A stretch of DNA of 64,000 nt, from contig JAZQGR010000096.1 in the NCBI GenBank assembly GCA_045540115.1, positions 62,001 through 126,000 of the forward strand. Direction: 5' to 3'. The position numbers and the translations under genes were made by a program. The stretch comes from Colimorpha_A sp045540115 (GTDB lineage: Bacteria; Bacillota; Clostridia; Oscillospirales; CAG-272). The first letter of the stretch is position 1; each line of letters opens with the position of its first letter. The notes beneath the pieces were generated by a model. The model saw only the letters and a program-made list of their open reading frames with translations. It was not told the origin of the DNA and did not search any database. Below, one piece after another: positions 43,718-52,633 of the stretch.

Positions 43718-45460
43718 ATGGAAAACGTAAAAGCACCTTGGCTTGATAATTATGGAGACGTTCCGCATACACTTGAATATAAGCAGGGAAGTATGTGGGA
43801 AGCTGTTCTTGATATTGCAAAGGATTATCCCGACTATATCTCCTTTGTTTTCATGGGAAAAAAGACAAAGTATAAGGACTTTGCGAAGCAGGTGGATGAT
43901 TGCGCGAAGGCTCTTAAGAATATTGGAATTAAACCCGGTGACAGAGTTACCATCTGTATGCCGAACTGCCCACAGGGCATTATTATGTTCTATGCCGTAA
44001 ACGTTGTCGGTGGCATTGCAAACATGATTCATCCCCTCTCGGCTGAACAGGAAATTGCCTTTTATCTCAATGATTCAAATAGTGTTGCGGCTATAACGCT
44101 CGATCAGTTTTATCCCAAATTTGCCGCGATAAGAGAGCAAGTAAATATTCAGAATCTTATTATTGCGGATATAAAGGACGCACTTTCTCCTCTCATGAAG
44201 GCTGGGTACGCTCTTACCTCCGGAAGAAAGATTAAGAAAATACCTTCCGATGCGCCCATTATCAGATGGAATGACTTTATCAAGGCCGGAAGAAACTTTA
44301 CAGGAAGATATAAGGTTAAAAGAGGGGCGAATGACCCAGCTGTAACTCTTTACAGCGGCGGCACAACAGGAACAAGCAAGGGAATCCTTCTTTCTAACCT
44401 TAATTTTAACGCGCTTGCCGCGCAGATCATTGCTACAAATCCCGTGTTCTGTCCCGGAGACACTATGCTTGCGGCAATGCCAATATTCCACGGCTTTGGT
44501 CTCGGAGTCAGTATTCACTCGATGCTTGCAAATGGCGGTAAATGTATACTTGTCCCGAGATTTACTCCGGCAAGCTATGCGAAACTGATAGTTGAATACA
44601 AATGTAATTTTATGGCAGGTGTTCCGACTCTTTACGAAGCACTTCTTCGCCAGTCTGTTATGAAGGGAGCTGACCTCTCATGCTTAAAGGGCGTTTACAG
44701 CGGCGGTGACTCTCTTTCTATTGAGCTTAAAAAGAAGCTTGATGCTTTCCTTGCAGATCATAACTCTACCGTTAAGGTAAGAGAGGGTTACGGAACAACC
44801 GAGTGTGTAACTGCAAGTTGCCTTACTCCTCTTCATCTTGCAAAAGAGGGAAGTATAGGCCAGCCTTTCCCGGATACGTTCTATAAGATCGTTCGACCGG
44901 GAACTCAGGAAGAGCTTCCTTACGGTGAGGACGGCGAGATCTGTCTCTCAGGTCCAACTACAATGATGGAATACGTCGGTCATCCCGAGGAAACCGCGCA
45001 GACACTACAGACACATGCTGATGGCATGAAATGGGTACATACGGGCGACCTTGGTCACATGGATGAAGACGGATTCATTTACTTTAAGCAACGCATCAAG
45101 AGAATGATCGTAACAAGCGGTTACAACGTTTATCCTTCTCAGCTTGAAAACATTCTTGATGCACACGACATTGTTCAGATGAGCTGTATCATAGGCGTTC
45201 CGGATCCTATAAAGATACAGAGAATCAAAGCATTTATTATGCTTAAACCTGGCGTTGAAAAAAGTGAAGAAAATAAGGAGGTACTCATAAATTATTGTAA
45301 AAAGAATATTGCAAAATATGCAGTTCCTTATGACATAGAATTCAGGGATCAGCTTCCAAAGACACTCGTCGGTAAAGTTGCTTATCGAGTTCTTGAGGAA
45401 GAAGAAAATGCAAAGAGAGCAGTGCAGAGCATCTCTGCGGAGTCAACTGCAACCGCCTGA
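43718..45460 (+). CDS. AMP-forming acyl-CoA synthetase/ligase
   Basis: A 580-residue adenylate-forming enzyme of the long-chain acyl-CoA ligase type. The P-loop is TLYSGGTTGTSKGILLS, A4-A5 is REGYGTTECVTAS, the hinge region holds HTGDLGHMDEDGFIYFKQRIKRMI, followed by TSGYNVYPSQLE, and the C-terminal catalytic lysine is in PKTLVGKVAYRVLEEE. All core motifs are intact. It is the fourth gene of the PadR cluster, 11 bases after the CAT-like gene. Fatty or aryl substrate unknown. Confidence 0.9.
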   Translation: MENVKAPWLDNYGDVPHTLEYKQGSMWEAVLDIAKDYPDYISFVFMGKKTKYKDFAKQVDDCAKALKNIGIKPGDRVTICMPNCPQGIIMFYAVNVVGGIANMIHPLSAEQEIAFYLNDSNSVAAITLDQFYPKFAAIREQVNIQNLIIADIKDALSPLMKAGYALTSGRKIKKIPSDAPIIRWNDFIKAGRNFTGRYKVKRGANDPAVTLYSGGTTGTSKGILLSNLNFNALAAQIIATNPVFCPGDTMLAAMPIFHGFGLGVSIHSMLANGGKCILVPRFTPASYAKLIVEYKCNFMAGVPTLYEALLRQSVMKGADLSCLKGVYSGGDSLSIELKKKLDAFLADHNSTVKVREGYGTTECVTASCLTPLHLAKEGSIGQPFPDTFYKIVRPGTQEELPYGEDGEICLSGPTTMMEYVGHPEETAQTLQTHADGMKWVHTGDLGHMDEDGFIYFKQRIKRMIVTSGYNVYPSQLENILDAHDIVQMSCIIGVPDPIKIQRIKAFIMLKPGVEKSEENKEVLINYCKKNIAKYAVPYDIEFRDQLPKTLVGKVAYRVLEEEENAKRAVQSISAESTATA

Positions 45461-45603
45461 AAAATTGTTTAATTTAATAATTTTTAAAATTCAATTTACC
45501 AAATAGTTTAAAAATTATTCACAGCTGTTCATAAAATTGGCTTATTATATGTTCAATACGTATCAATAGGCGCTGTAATACATAATCGAAAAGGAGAGAA
45601 TTT

Positions 45604-45843
45604 ATGTATCAGGAAACGCTTAATAAGGTTATATCCACAATAGTTGACGAACTTGGGCTGGACTGCGATGAGATAAACGAAAATTCAAAGATAGTATCGG
45701 ATCTCGATGTCAACTCTCTCGAGTTGCTTAACGTAATAATGGCTATCGAAGAAGATTTTAAGATCACATTTGAAGAAAACAAATTGCGAAAGATCAAGAC
45801 GGTTGGGGATATAGCGAAATACGTAGTTGAACTCAAATCGTAA
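45604..45843 (+). CDS. Acyl carrier protein
   Basis: A 79-residue acidic carrier protein. The 4'-phosphopantetheine attachment serine is S38 in SDLDVNSLELLNVIMAIEEDF, where most ACPs have DSL and this has NSL. It begins behind AAGGAGAG and precedes a second ligase by 14 bases, suggesting that the ligase loads it. No fatty-acid synthase genes are nearby, so this is a dedicated carrier. The 143-base AT-rich gap upstream may hold a weak promoter (TTCACA 45518-45523, TATTAT 45543-45548, 19-bp spacer). Confidence 0.9.
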   Translation: MYQETLNKVISTIVDELGLDCDEINENSKIVSDLDVNSLELLNVIMAIEEDFKITFEENKLRKIKTVGDIAKYVVELKS

Positions 45844-45857
45844 AGGAATCACATAAT

Positions 45858-47534
45858 ATGTCTAAGTCAGAAGCAGTTATCAGCAAAAAGAATAAGAATA
45901 CCGGGTATTATGAGGTGGCTCCGGTTATCAGTATCAGAAGTATGCTTGATAAAGCGAAGAATGAAGCAGGAGAATGGGACGCTTATCAATATAAGCTGAA
46001 CGAAAATGAAATTAAGCATGTTTCATTTAATGAGTTTCATCAGAACACCGAAGACCTTGGCTCTTCACTTTGCAAGCTTGGTCTCGGTAACGCTCACATA
46101 GCCTGTATTGGTGATAACAGTTACCCTTGGATTGTTGCCTACCTGACTGTTCTTAAATCTGCCGGAGTATTTGTTCCGATAGATAAGGAGCTTCCGGAAG
46201 AGGATATATTCAGAATCATAAATGATAGCGACAGTACTGCAATTTTTTTCGCTTCTCGATTTGAAGAGTCGATACTAAAAAATAAGGATAAGCTTCCTAA
46301 TATTAAATACTTTATTTCACTTGACAGGGATGAGTCATGTGAAGAGTATCTTTCAATGACACAGCTCATCGAAAAAGGCTCAAATCTTGATAAGCGCGAA
46401 TATGACTCGCTTAAATCAAACGAAAACGATTTAAAGCTTCTCGTATATACCTCGGGAACGACCGGTCTGGCAAAGGGGGTTATGTTAAGCGAACACAATC
46501 TGATATCGGGCGTTTATTATGGTCTGCATGTGTCCCAAATCTTTGGTTCGGGATTGTCTGTACTTCCTTATAATCACACTTATGAGGCGGTCTGTGATAT
46601 TCTTGTTTCGATTCATAAGCACACAACGCTTTGTATTAACGATTCGCTTAAGGCTGTGCTGAAAAACCTTCAGCTATTCAAGCCTGATTATATTTACATT
46701 GTTCCCGCATTTTTGGAGCTCTTTTACTCAGGTGTCCAGAAGAACATCCGTAAGCAGGGAAAAGAGAAGCTTGTCAATAATATGATTAGAGTGTCAAACG
46801 GACTCCGAAAAGTAGGAATTGACTTGCGAAAGGTCTTCTTTAAGCAGATCACAAATGCTTTTGGAGGCAATTTGAAAAAAATTGTTTGTGGCGGAGCACC
46901 GATTCGTCCCGAAATCGGAAAATTCTTCGGTGATATTGGTATTTGGGTAATCGGTGGGTATGGAATTACTGAATGCTCACCACTTGTATCTGTCAATGAT
47001 GAAAAAGCCAATGACTATAATACAGTAGGTCGCAGACTTCCGTGCCTTGAATGGAGAGTCGATTCTCCTAATGAGGAGGGAATAGGCGAAATACAGGTGA
47101 AGGGCGACGTTGTTATGCTCGGATACTATAAGCAGCCTGAAAAGACCGCAGAAGTTTTGAGTGACGGCTGGTTTTCAACCGGAGATTACGGCTATATCAC
47201 ACCTGAAGATTGGCTCGTTATTACCGGACGTAAAAAGAATATTATCGTTCTTACCAACGGAAAGAATATCTATCCTGAAGAGATTGAAAATCTGATTATG
47301 CAGATAGATTACGTTTCAGAGGTAATCGTAAGTGGCATCAAGAATGCCCACGGGCAAGAAACAGGCCTTCAGGCTGAAGTGTATCTTTCCGAGGAGCGCG
47401 CCGAAGCGCAGGTTCTTGAAGATATCCAAAATAAGCTTGAAGAGCTGCCGACATATAAGAATGTTTCAAACGTTATCATTCGTGACGAGCCCTTTGCAAA
47501 GACTACTTCAAACAAGATCAAACGTAAATACTGA
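45858..47534 (+). CDS. AMP-binding synthetase, probable acyl-ACP ligase
   Basis: 558 residues. P-loop LLVYTSGTTGLAKGVMLS, A5 GGYGITECSPLVS, STGDYGYITPEDW, GRKKNIIVLTNGKNIYPEEIE and the C-terminal lysine in TTSNKIKRKY are present. It resembles fadD/aas-type ligases rather than NRPS adenylation domains. Being next to an acyl carrier protein, it likely makes an acyl-ACP. A strong terminator follows. Confidence 0.88.
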   Translation: MSKSEAVISKKNKNTGYYEVAPVISIRSMLDKAKNEAGEWDAYQYKLNENEIKHVSFNEFHQNTEDLGSSLCKLGLGNAHIACIGDNSYPWIVAYLTVLKSAGVFVPIDKELPEEDIFRIINDSDSTAIFFASRFEESILKNKDKLPNIKYFISLDRDESCEEYLSMTQLIEKGSNLDKREYDSLKSNENDLKLLVYTSGTTGLAKGVMLSEHNLISGVYYGLHVSQIFGSGLSVLPYNHTYEAVCDILVSIHKHTTLCINDSLKAVLKNLQLFKPDYIYIVPAFLELFYSGVQKNIRKQGKEKLVNNMIRVSNGLRKVGIDLRKVFFKQITNAFGGNLKKIVCGGAPIRPEIGKFFGDIGIWVIGGYGITECSPLVSVNDEKANDYNTVGRRLPCLEWRVDSPNEEGIGEIQVKGDVVMLGYYKQPEKTAEVLSDGWFSTGDYGYITPEDWLVITGRKKNIIVLTNGKNIYPEEIENLIMQIDYVSEVIVSGIKNAHGQETGLQAEVYLSEERAEAQVLEDIQNKLEELPTYKNVSNVIIRDEPFAKTTSNKIKRKY

Positions 47535-47535
47535 C

Positions 47536-47568
47536 AAAAGCTCCGCAGAACGTTTCTGCGGAGCTTTT
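47536..47568 (+). terminator. Terminator of the acyl-ligase cluster
   Basis: A 14-bp perfect stem (47536-47549 with 47555-47568) with a 5-base loop; the right arm ends in TTTT. Confidence 0.88.
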
Positions 47569-47619
47569 GATATATGTCGCGAAAGGGTAACAAAGCAAAA
47601 GGTTTAAACATTTAAATAC

Positions 47620-47634
47620 AATTGTACTAAATTA
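47620..47634. repeat. Left attachment-site candidate (copy 1 of 3)
   Basis: aattgtactaaatta; the same 15 bases occur at 55103-55117, and 13 of them at 55654-55666. It lies just downstream of the rep stop codon and outside the terminator of the host ligase gene, as expected for a phage-host junction. Confidence 0.7.
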
Positions 47635-47645
47635 GCGTTTGCTTA

Positions 47646-48755
47646 TTAAAACGGTAATTCGTCCATATCAGTGAATTTATGAAAACGCATTACAGCGTCT
47701 TCATCTATCCGGGGAAAGGGAACACATTTAAGTATCAGATCGCGGAGAGCGAAGAAATAATCATTAGCGCAACCTTTGAACAATGGGCGCATCTGAGTAT
47801 TCGACAAATAATCCGCATAAGCTCGATATTTAACACGAGTGTGAGTAGCCATCTGATTATATAAAATATTCAGATTCTGAAAGCCGAATTTTTCAACATA
47901 AGCGTCGAACATATCACATTGATATTGTTTTAATCCGAATTGAGAAGCATCACCGCCTTTATATCGATCAAATATACGAACAGAGTCCAAATACTTTAAC
48001 ATTTGTGAAACGCGCTTATAACACGAATAAAAGGCGTCCTCGTAAGTATCAGATATTTCACGTTGAAATAGATCGTCAATGTGATCAAAGTCAGAAGCGT
48101 CAATATCAACTATTTTATCTTTAAGAAAATCTATTAAAAGAAACTCGACGTTCTGATATGTAATCTCCACACGTGTTATGTCCTTATAGCTGTCAGCATC
48201 AGAATAGCCCTGACGCTCTTTTTCTTTATCGTAGACCTTTATCCTACCGTCTTTACATTTAGGACGTAAATAGCGCGTTGCAGAGCTTCCTATAGTGCCT
48301 ATGCTCATGGTAGAGATCGAACCGTGACCAACAAAGCAAATATCTTGAATAGGAACACCTTTGAGATCGAAAGCAACATCAATAGAGCTTATACGATGAA
48401 CGTAAGCACCTCTGAAATATAAGAAAACAGTTACAACGTCGGGTACTGTAGTTTTGTTTGGATTGAACTCTAACATACAGTAGCTACCGTCTACGTCACC
48501 TTGTGCCTTAAGACGTCCGACGAAGAAAGCAAGAACAGACTCTTCATCACCGTTTTGAAACTTGTAATAATCCTGCCAAGAGTTTATCTTACGCATCTGA
48601 ACGGGAGAAAGATTTACACGTTCTATGATCGTATATGAACCTGTATATCTATCAAGAAATTCCTGAAATAACCAAGGGGAACGATTTTTATTATTACCTT
48701 GATTTTTTAGTTTTGAAGTGAGTTTATATACGACCTTAATTTTGTCAATTTTCAT
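47646..48755 (-). CDS. Phage replication initiation protein (Rep_trans / RstA-like)
   Basis: A 369-residue protein, probably the rolling-circle initiator. SSIDVAFD (123-130), IKVYDKEKE (172-180) and ITRVEITYQ (193-201) match the conserved blocks of the Rep_trans family (PF02486), which includes RstA of CTX phage and pT181-type Rep proteins, where a tyrosine nicks DNA. Several tyrosines could be the nucleophile. It starts behind GGAGTAA, downstream of a 324-base structured non-coding region that may be its origin. Confidence 0.75.
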   Translation of the reverse strand: MKIDKIKVVYKLTSKLKNQGNNKNRSPWLFQEFLDRYTGSYTIIERVNLSPVQMRKINSWQDYYKFQNGDEESVLAFFVGRLKAQGDVDGSYCMLEFNPNKTTVPDVVTVFLYFRGAYVHRISSIDVAFDLKGVPIQDICFVGHGSISTMSIGTIGSSATRYLRPKCKDGRIKVYDKEKERQGYSDADSYKDITRVEITYQNVEFLLIDFLKDKIVDIDASDFDHIDDLFQREISDTYEDAFYSCYKRVSQMLKYLDSVRIFDRYKGGDASQFGLKQYQCDMFDAYVEKFGFQNLNILYNQMATHTRVKYRAYADYLSNTQMRPLFKGCANDYFFALRDLILKCVPFPRIDEDAVMRFHKFTDMDELPF

Positions 48756-49079
48756 GAGATTTACTCCATGGGCATTTATTCAAAAATGCATTAAATGCAC
48801 TTTTGTTTGCCCTATTGTACATAGGGCATATAAAATTATTTTTTCTCTCTCCGACGGAGGGAATCGGGGGAGGCAAACGCCTTCCCCCGAACCCCCTCCG
48901 TCGGGAGCGTATTCGTATCGACGTTTACCACACCGCAGGGGCGTGGAAAACGCCGAGGGAGAGCCGGAGCGCGGCCGAGTTTACCACAGCATAAAGCTAT
49001 GGAAAACTTGACCGCCTATTTGCTCCGGCGCAAATGGGGAATGTTTTGTTATTCGCGCCTGCGGCGAAAGAAATATTTT
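48756..49079. other. Structured GC-rich non-coding region between zot and rep (origin or packaging-signal candidate)
   Basis: No gene is seen in these 324 bases. A long two-part hairpin spans 48849-48907 (outer arms ctcc-gacggaggg, inner arms tcgggggaggc, AAAC loop). Two related hairpins at 48923-48951 and 48979-49007 share GTTTACCAC ... GGAAAAC, 56 bases apart. Smaller stems are at 49018-49035 and 49052-49068. Filamentous phages keep replication origins and the packaging hairpin in such an intergenic region. It is much more GC-rich than the flanking phage genes. Confidence 0.6.
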
Positions 49080-49988
49080 TTATTCTTCTTTTTCAGGCGG
49101 CTTCGCCGCGGGACTAAATAAAGCAGCTTTATATCGATCTCTATTTTCTTTATAATCACGGGAAACATTCTTACTGACAGATATGTCTATCAGGTATCTT
49201 GTCTTCAATGACTTGTCAAAGGGCTCAGGAACGCGCGTAGCTCCGTATTTATATATTTCAGAGTAACAACGCGAGTTATACTTTTCAAGCTTAAGCAAAC
49301 GCTGAAACCACATATAATGAAGCATACCGAAGAAATATGATCTTCTATCAACCTCAACAGAAAGCTCTTGTTTACTATCCTCGACCATAAGAAGGGGAGT
49401 GACATCTACCTTATAGAATGGAAGAAGGTACCAACGACGGAAGTTATTAAGATGGTATATCAGACCAAGACGTGATCTAACTGCTTTGACAATATTATCA
49501 GAGCTCTGATCTGTAACATACATACGACCGTCAACCCAATGTCTGAAGAAACGTGTAAAGTCTGCAAATTGCTCTTTGACGTATGGATTATCGTAATCCC
49601 ATTGAGAAGCGAATTGACCTATTTCATCTATAACAACGATAGCACCAAGGGGGAGAAGCTTCTGACGAAGAATATGCTCCTTACGGAATACGTAAGAAAA
49701 CTGACGCTTACCAAACATACGGATTCTAATAGGAATATTTGAATAAAGCGTAGGCTTGTACTTCCATTTAGGGAGCAGCCAACCGAGGGGAGGACATATA
49801 ATCGTCATAAAACGTTTAAGCTTCTGTTTTTTGTAGGCACTTCGGGCAGCGGCAACAGCTTTATAGGTCTTGCCGGAGCCCATCGTACCAACAAAAGCTA
49901 TAACGGTATTATTAGCGAGCTTCTCCTGATGAAATAACTGCCAAAGAACTATGACAGTAAGAACGATAAATATTATTAAATAAATCAT
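49080..49988 (-). CDS. zot: Zot/pI-like phage assembly ATPase
   Basis: A 302-residue zonular-occludens-toxin family protein, the inner-membrane motor of inovirus extrusion and the usual marker gene of the family. Walker A is GTMGSGKT (34-41) and Walker B is AIVVIDEIGQF (116-126), followed by FTRFFRHWVDGRMYVTDQSSDNIVKAVRSR. The single membrane helix is at the very N-terminus (2-17), before the ATPase, whereas in M13 pI it lies after it. The ribosome site is TAGGAG. Confidence 0.9.
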   Translation of the reverse strand: MIYLIIFIVLTVIVLWQLFHQEKLANNTVIAFVGTMGSGKTYKAVAAARSAYKKQKLKRFMTIICPPLGWLLPKWKYKPTLYSNIPIRIRMFGKRQFSYVFRKEHILRQKLLPLGAIVVIDEIGQFASQWDYDNPYVKEQFADFTRFFRHWVDGRMYVTDQSSDNIVKAVRSRLGLIYHLNNFRRWYLLPFYKVDVTPLLMVEDSKQELSVEVDRRSYFFGMLHYMWFQRLLKLEKYNSRCYSEIYKYGATRVPEPFDKSLKTRYLIDISVSKNVSRDYKENRDRYKAALFSPAAKPPEKEE

Positions 49989-49995
49989 AATACTC

Positions 49996-50637
49996 CTATT
50001 TCAAATATTTATTAACGAGATCAATAAAACTACCTTGAGAAGTAACGGAAATAACAGCGTCTTGACCGTTGTTAAAAGGATTATATCGTTCTTTAGGAAG
50101 ATCCAAAATCATCTTATCAACGTGCTTCATAAAAAATGAATCCTTGAAATGATCTGAATATTCTAAAGTTGTCTGACCATTATAGAAGCCGAAATAATGT
50201 AGATAGTTACCATAACGATCAAAAGCAACAACAAAAGTCATTTTTCTATAGTCATATCCGGGGAATGTTTTACCGGCATCAGTAGCTTTAGGATATATTT
50301 TTGATCCAATCTCAGCAAAAATAGAATAAGAATCACGAATATTCTTAGGAATAACAACGCAATAAGAAACGTCTTTAAACTGATCGGTATTAGAAAGAAT
50401 GACATCAAAAGGATTATCAGGATCAAAAGTATAAACATAAGATTTTCCTTTTAATCCTGATTGCTTTGTTTCGCCAAAAAATTCCAAAACTTCAAAGGCA
50501 AATGTATCAGTCCTATCAATAAAATCAGCGAAATAATTAAGGGAAGTACTGAAAGAAGGCGAAACATAATATCCGAAATACGACAAAGGTAAGCTGAAAA
50601 CCACAAGGAAAAGCATCAAATATAAAACATATTTCAT
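49996..50637 (-). CDS. Phage protein with N-terminal membrane segment, unknown function
   Basis: 213 residues from ATG 50637 (MKYVLYLMLFLVVFSLP), which overlaps the stop of the upstream gene as ATGA. A signal-peptide or anchor helix is followed by a polar, probably extracytoplasmic domain with FADFIDRTDTFAFEVLEFFGE and MTFVVAFDRYGNYLHYFGFYNG. No homologue recognised. Its place between the adsorption-protein candidate and Zot suggests a virion or assembly protein, perhaps in the pVI position. Confidence 0.65.
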   Translation of the reverse strand: MKYVLYLMLFLVVFSLPLSYFGYYVSPSFSTSLNYFADFIDRTDTFAFEVLEFFGETKQSGLKGKSYVYTFDPDNPFDVILSNTDQFKDVSYCVVIPKNIRDSYSIFAEIGSKIYPKATDAGKTFPGYDYRKMTFVVAFDRYGNYLHYFGFYNGQTTLEYSDHFKDSFFMKHVDKMILDLPKERYNPFNNGQDAVISVTSQGSFIDLVNKYLK

Positions 50638-51908
50638 CCTAAAATCACCCTTGCAACAAAGTAACAAATTACTGCAATCAAAACTGTAGTAATAACATTA
50701 CCTAAAGTAACACCGCCGAACGCTATGCCATTAGTGATAACGTTATAAAAAGATAAAAAGCCGTTAAATAAGCCGTCAAAAAAAGCAGTAAAGACGTTAT
50801 AATCTTTTCGTATATCGTCTATTTCAGATTGAACAAGACCATTTTTTTTGATACCAGCTTGATATCCATTTTGATAAGCTTCATCCACAAGAGATTGAAT
50901 CAAATCAGAAGAAGATTCGGAACCAGCGTCAAAACCTTCTTGATAATATTTATCTCGAAGACCGGAAAAATCAATACGATACACGTTAAAAGATTGAATA
51001 TTAATGCCAACTGTAAGAGGAACTTTCAACGGAGCGAAAATATAATCTTCCATTGAAGGAATAGTAAAAGAAGTGTCATTTACGTCAGCAAAAAATGATT
51101 CTTGTGTAATGAAGTTGCCGTTCTGATCGTAGTAATTAATTTGAATTACTTTGCCGGAGCTATCGTATTCAATAACGTAAGTATTAACAGAAGTTGGATC
51201 AATAACTATATCAGTAGGAATAGTATAAGTAACAACACGGTAACCCTCATGCAGTAAAGGGACAGAATCGATAGAACCATCTTGAATCCAATTAGTCAGA
51301 GGAGCTGTATACTCTCCTGTTGTATCAGAAGGTGGATAAAGCCTGTCCTCTCTGAAAATACCGTTAGGAGTTTTAAATTGTAAAATAGAATAAGAAGTGT
51401 TTACAGAGGGATTGACATATACAGGTTGATAACTACTAAAATTAAATGACAAGCGCTCGAACTCAGAACTTGTAACAACAGAAGAATCAACAGTATAATA
51501 AAATTCGCCGGGACCTTCGGAAGTAGCAGCGGGAATTACAAAAGGTCCATAAGTGCCAACATAAAAAGCTGTCACGCCAAACTTAAACTCATAATTTGAA
51601 TTATTTACAAACTTAAAAGAATAAGTAAAATCTCCACCATAAGCGACTGAAAAACTCATGTCAGAAACAAAAGGTTCTTCTACGTATCCACCTTCGCCGC
51701 TCATAGGTGCTAAATAATAAAATTCAATAGCTTCATACGCAGAACGAGCAGAACTGTCCTCAATCCAAGATGTATCAGAATTGTAAAATTCAAAATTAAA
51801 AGCATTAGATACAGCAGCTGAAGCAGAGAAAGGAAGCGTAAAAAGCAATATACTTAAGCATATACTTAAGTATATAAAGCGTTTAAATTTGTCCTTAATA
51901 AAAATCAC
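50634..51908 (-). CDS. Putative phage adsorption/minor coat protein (pIII-like)
   Basis: 424 residues from a GTG start at 51908 that overlaps the previous stop (GTGA). A classic signal peptide with an ASA cleavage site (about 1-31) leads to a long Tyr/Ser/Asn-rich beta-type ectodomain and a C-terminal membrane helix (GVTLGNVITTVLIAVICYFVARVILG). This topology, size and position before Zot match inovirus pIII, which binds the host receptor and anchors in the membrane before release. Sequence similarity to known pIII was not recognised, as is normal for this fast-changing protein. Confidence 0.65.
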   Translation of the reverse strand: MIFIKDKFKRFIYLSICLSILLFTLPFSASAAVSNAFNFEFYNSDTSWIEDSSARSAYEAIEFYYLAPMSGEGGYVEEPFVSDMSFSVAYGGDFTYSFKFVNNSNYEFKFGVTAFYVGTYGPFVIPAATSEGPGEFYYTVDSSVVTSSEFERLSFNFSSYQPVYVNPSVNTSYSILQFKTPNGIFREDRLYPPSDTTGEYTAPLTNWIQDGSIDSVPLLHEGYRVVTYTIPTDIVIDPTSVNTYVIEYDSSGKVIQINYYDQNGNFITQESFFADVNDTSFTIPSMEDYIFAPLKVPLTVGINIQSFNVYRIDFSGLRDKYYQEGFDAGSESSSDLIQSLVDEAYQNGYQAGIKKNGLVQSEIDDIRKDYNVFTAFFDGLFNGFLSFYNVITNGIAFGGVTLGNVITTVLIAVICYFVARVILG

Positions 51909-52057
51909 CGTCCTTTAACAAGTAAAAAGGGAATAGAAAAGAATAGGAACTCTGTAGCAAGCGCAAGACCAACTACAACGAGAGTTATGACATCAGACGG
52001 CATACCGCCGAGAAATACAGAAAGCGCATCCTGATAAGCGTTCATCAGATCAATCAT
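51905..52057 (-). CDS. Tiny phage membrane protein (50 residues)
   Basis: Starts MIDLMNAYQDALSVFLGG, with a hydrophobic helix VITLVVVGLALATEFLFF and a short basic end. Its start overlaps the previous stop (TTATGA) and its stop overlaps the GTG of the pIII-like gene, so the chain is translationally coupled. Possibly a minor tip protein such as pVII or pIX. Confidence 0.6.
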   Translation of the reverse strand: MIDLMNAYQDALSVFLGGMPSDVITLVVVGLALATEFLFFSIPFLLVKGR

Positions 52058-52233
52058 AACTTCACCTTTCTGAATAGAAACTCAATGACAAAACGAAGCG
52101 GAGCGAAAATAATAAAATACGTTATAAGGAGCGTGGCGCAGATAGCGACAAGCTCGGCGGCGGAACTCGTGACATCGTTAAAATTCATTATAGTCGCGAG
52201 AATATTATAGATCATCAAATATAAAGACTGCAT
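52054..52233 (-). CDS. Tiny phage membrane protein (59 residues)
   Basis: Starts MQSLYLMIYNILATIMNF; helix AAELVAICATLLITYFIIFAP and a basic C-terminal tail (RKVKL). It overlaps the preceding stop codon by one base (TAATG) and the next start (TTATGA). Likely a minor virion protein; no family recognised. Confidence 0.6.
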   Translation of the reverse strand: MQSLYLMIYNILATIMNFNDVTSSAAELVAICATLLITYFIIFAPLRFVIEFLFRKVKL

Positions 52234-52418
52234 TATCGTTTTCTCCTTTTGAGAAATAATTTAGCGAAGCCGTAAACCATTACGGCAGAGAATATAAAGA
52301 GATACCATTTTGTTTCAGGATTACTTATGTCGGCAATATAGGTATCAAAAAAGAGAGCGCCCTGCTTGAGGACGCTCTCCCAAATTTTGCCGATCGCAGA
52401 GAACTCGGCGTCAAACAT
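52233..52418 (-). CDS. Small phage membrane protein with basic tail (61 residues)
   Basis: Starts MFDAEFSAIGKIWESVLKQG, then a helix (YLFIFSAVMVYGFAKLFL) and a KRRKR end. An acidic or amphipathic front, one helix and a basic, DNA-facing tail is the layout of filamentous coat proteins (pVIII). With the 70-residue protein upstream it is one of two major-coat candidates. Confidence 0.6.
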   Translation of the reverse strand: MFDAEFSAIGKIWESVLKQGALFFDTYIADISNPETKWYLFIFSAVMVYGFAKLFLKRRKR

Positions 52419-52420
52419 TA

Positions 52421-52633
52421 TTAGCCAACCTTATAGACGATTGATCCAATAACGGCGGTAACGGTACCAATGCCGAGGAATACGAGGGCGTATGTACCGA
52501 AGTTAGTGAGAGCTGCGCTTTCACCGGAACCGCTTATAAAGATCTTATCGAAAACATCAACGATGATTCCGGCAGTACCTGTAGCATAAGAGGTCATTGC
52601 GTCAACAACTGTAGAAACTATCTGATCACCCAT
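52421..52633 (-). CDS. Small phage membrane protein, major coat candidate (70 residues)
   Basis: Starts MGDQIVSTVVDAMTSYATGT, has an amphipathic front with DVFDKIFISGSGESAALTNF, and ends with a Gly/Val-rich helix (ALVFLGIGTVTAVIGSIVYKVG). The Gly/Ala-rich helix resembles coat subunits. No cleavable signal peptide is obvious. Its start overlaps the stop of the gene before (TAATG). Confidence 0.6.
   Translation of the reverse strand: MGDQIVSTVVDAMTSYATGTAGIIVDVFDKIFISGSGESAALTNFGTYALVFLGIGTVTAVIGSIVYKVG

Noticed and set aside
44075..44518. A 147-codon minus-strand open frame inside the acyl ligase gene
   Set aside because: Shadow of the ligase P-loop region; no features of its own.
48849..49068. 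CRISPR array or insertion-sequence ends in the GC-rich phage region
   Set aside because: Only two related hairpins with unequal interiors, no regular spacers, and no transposase nearby.
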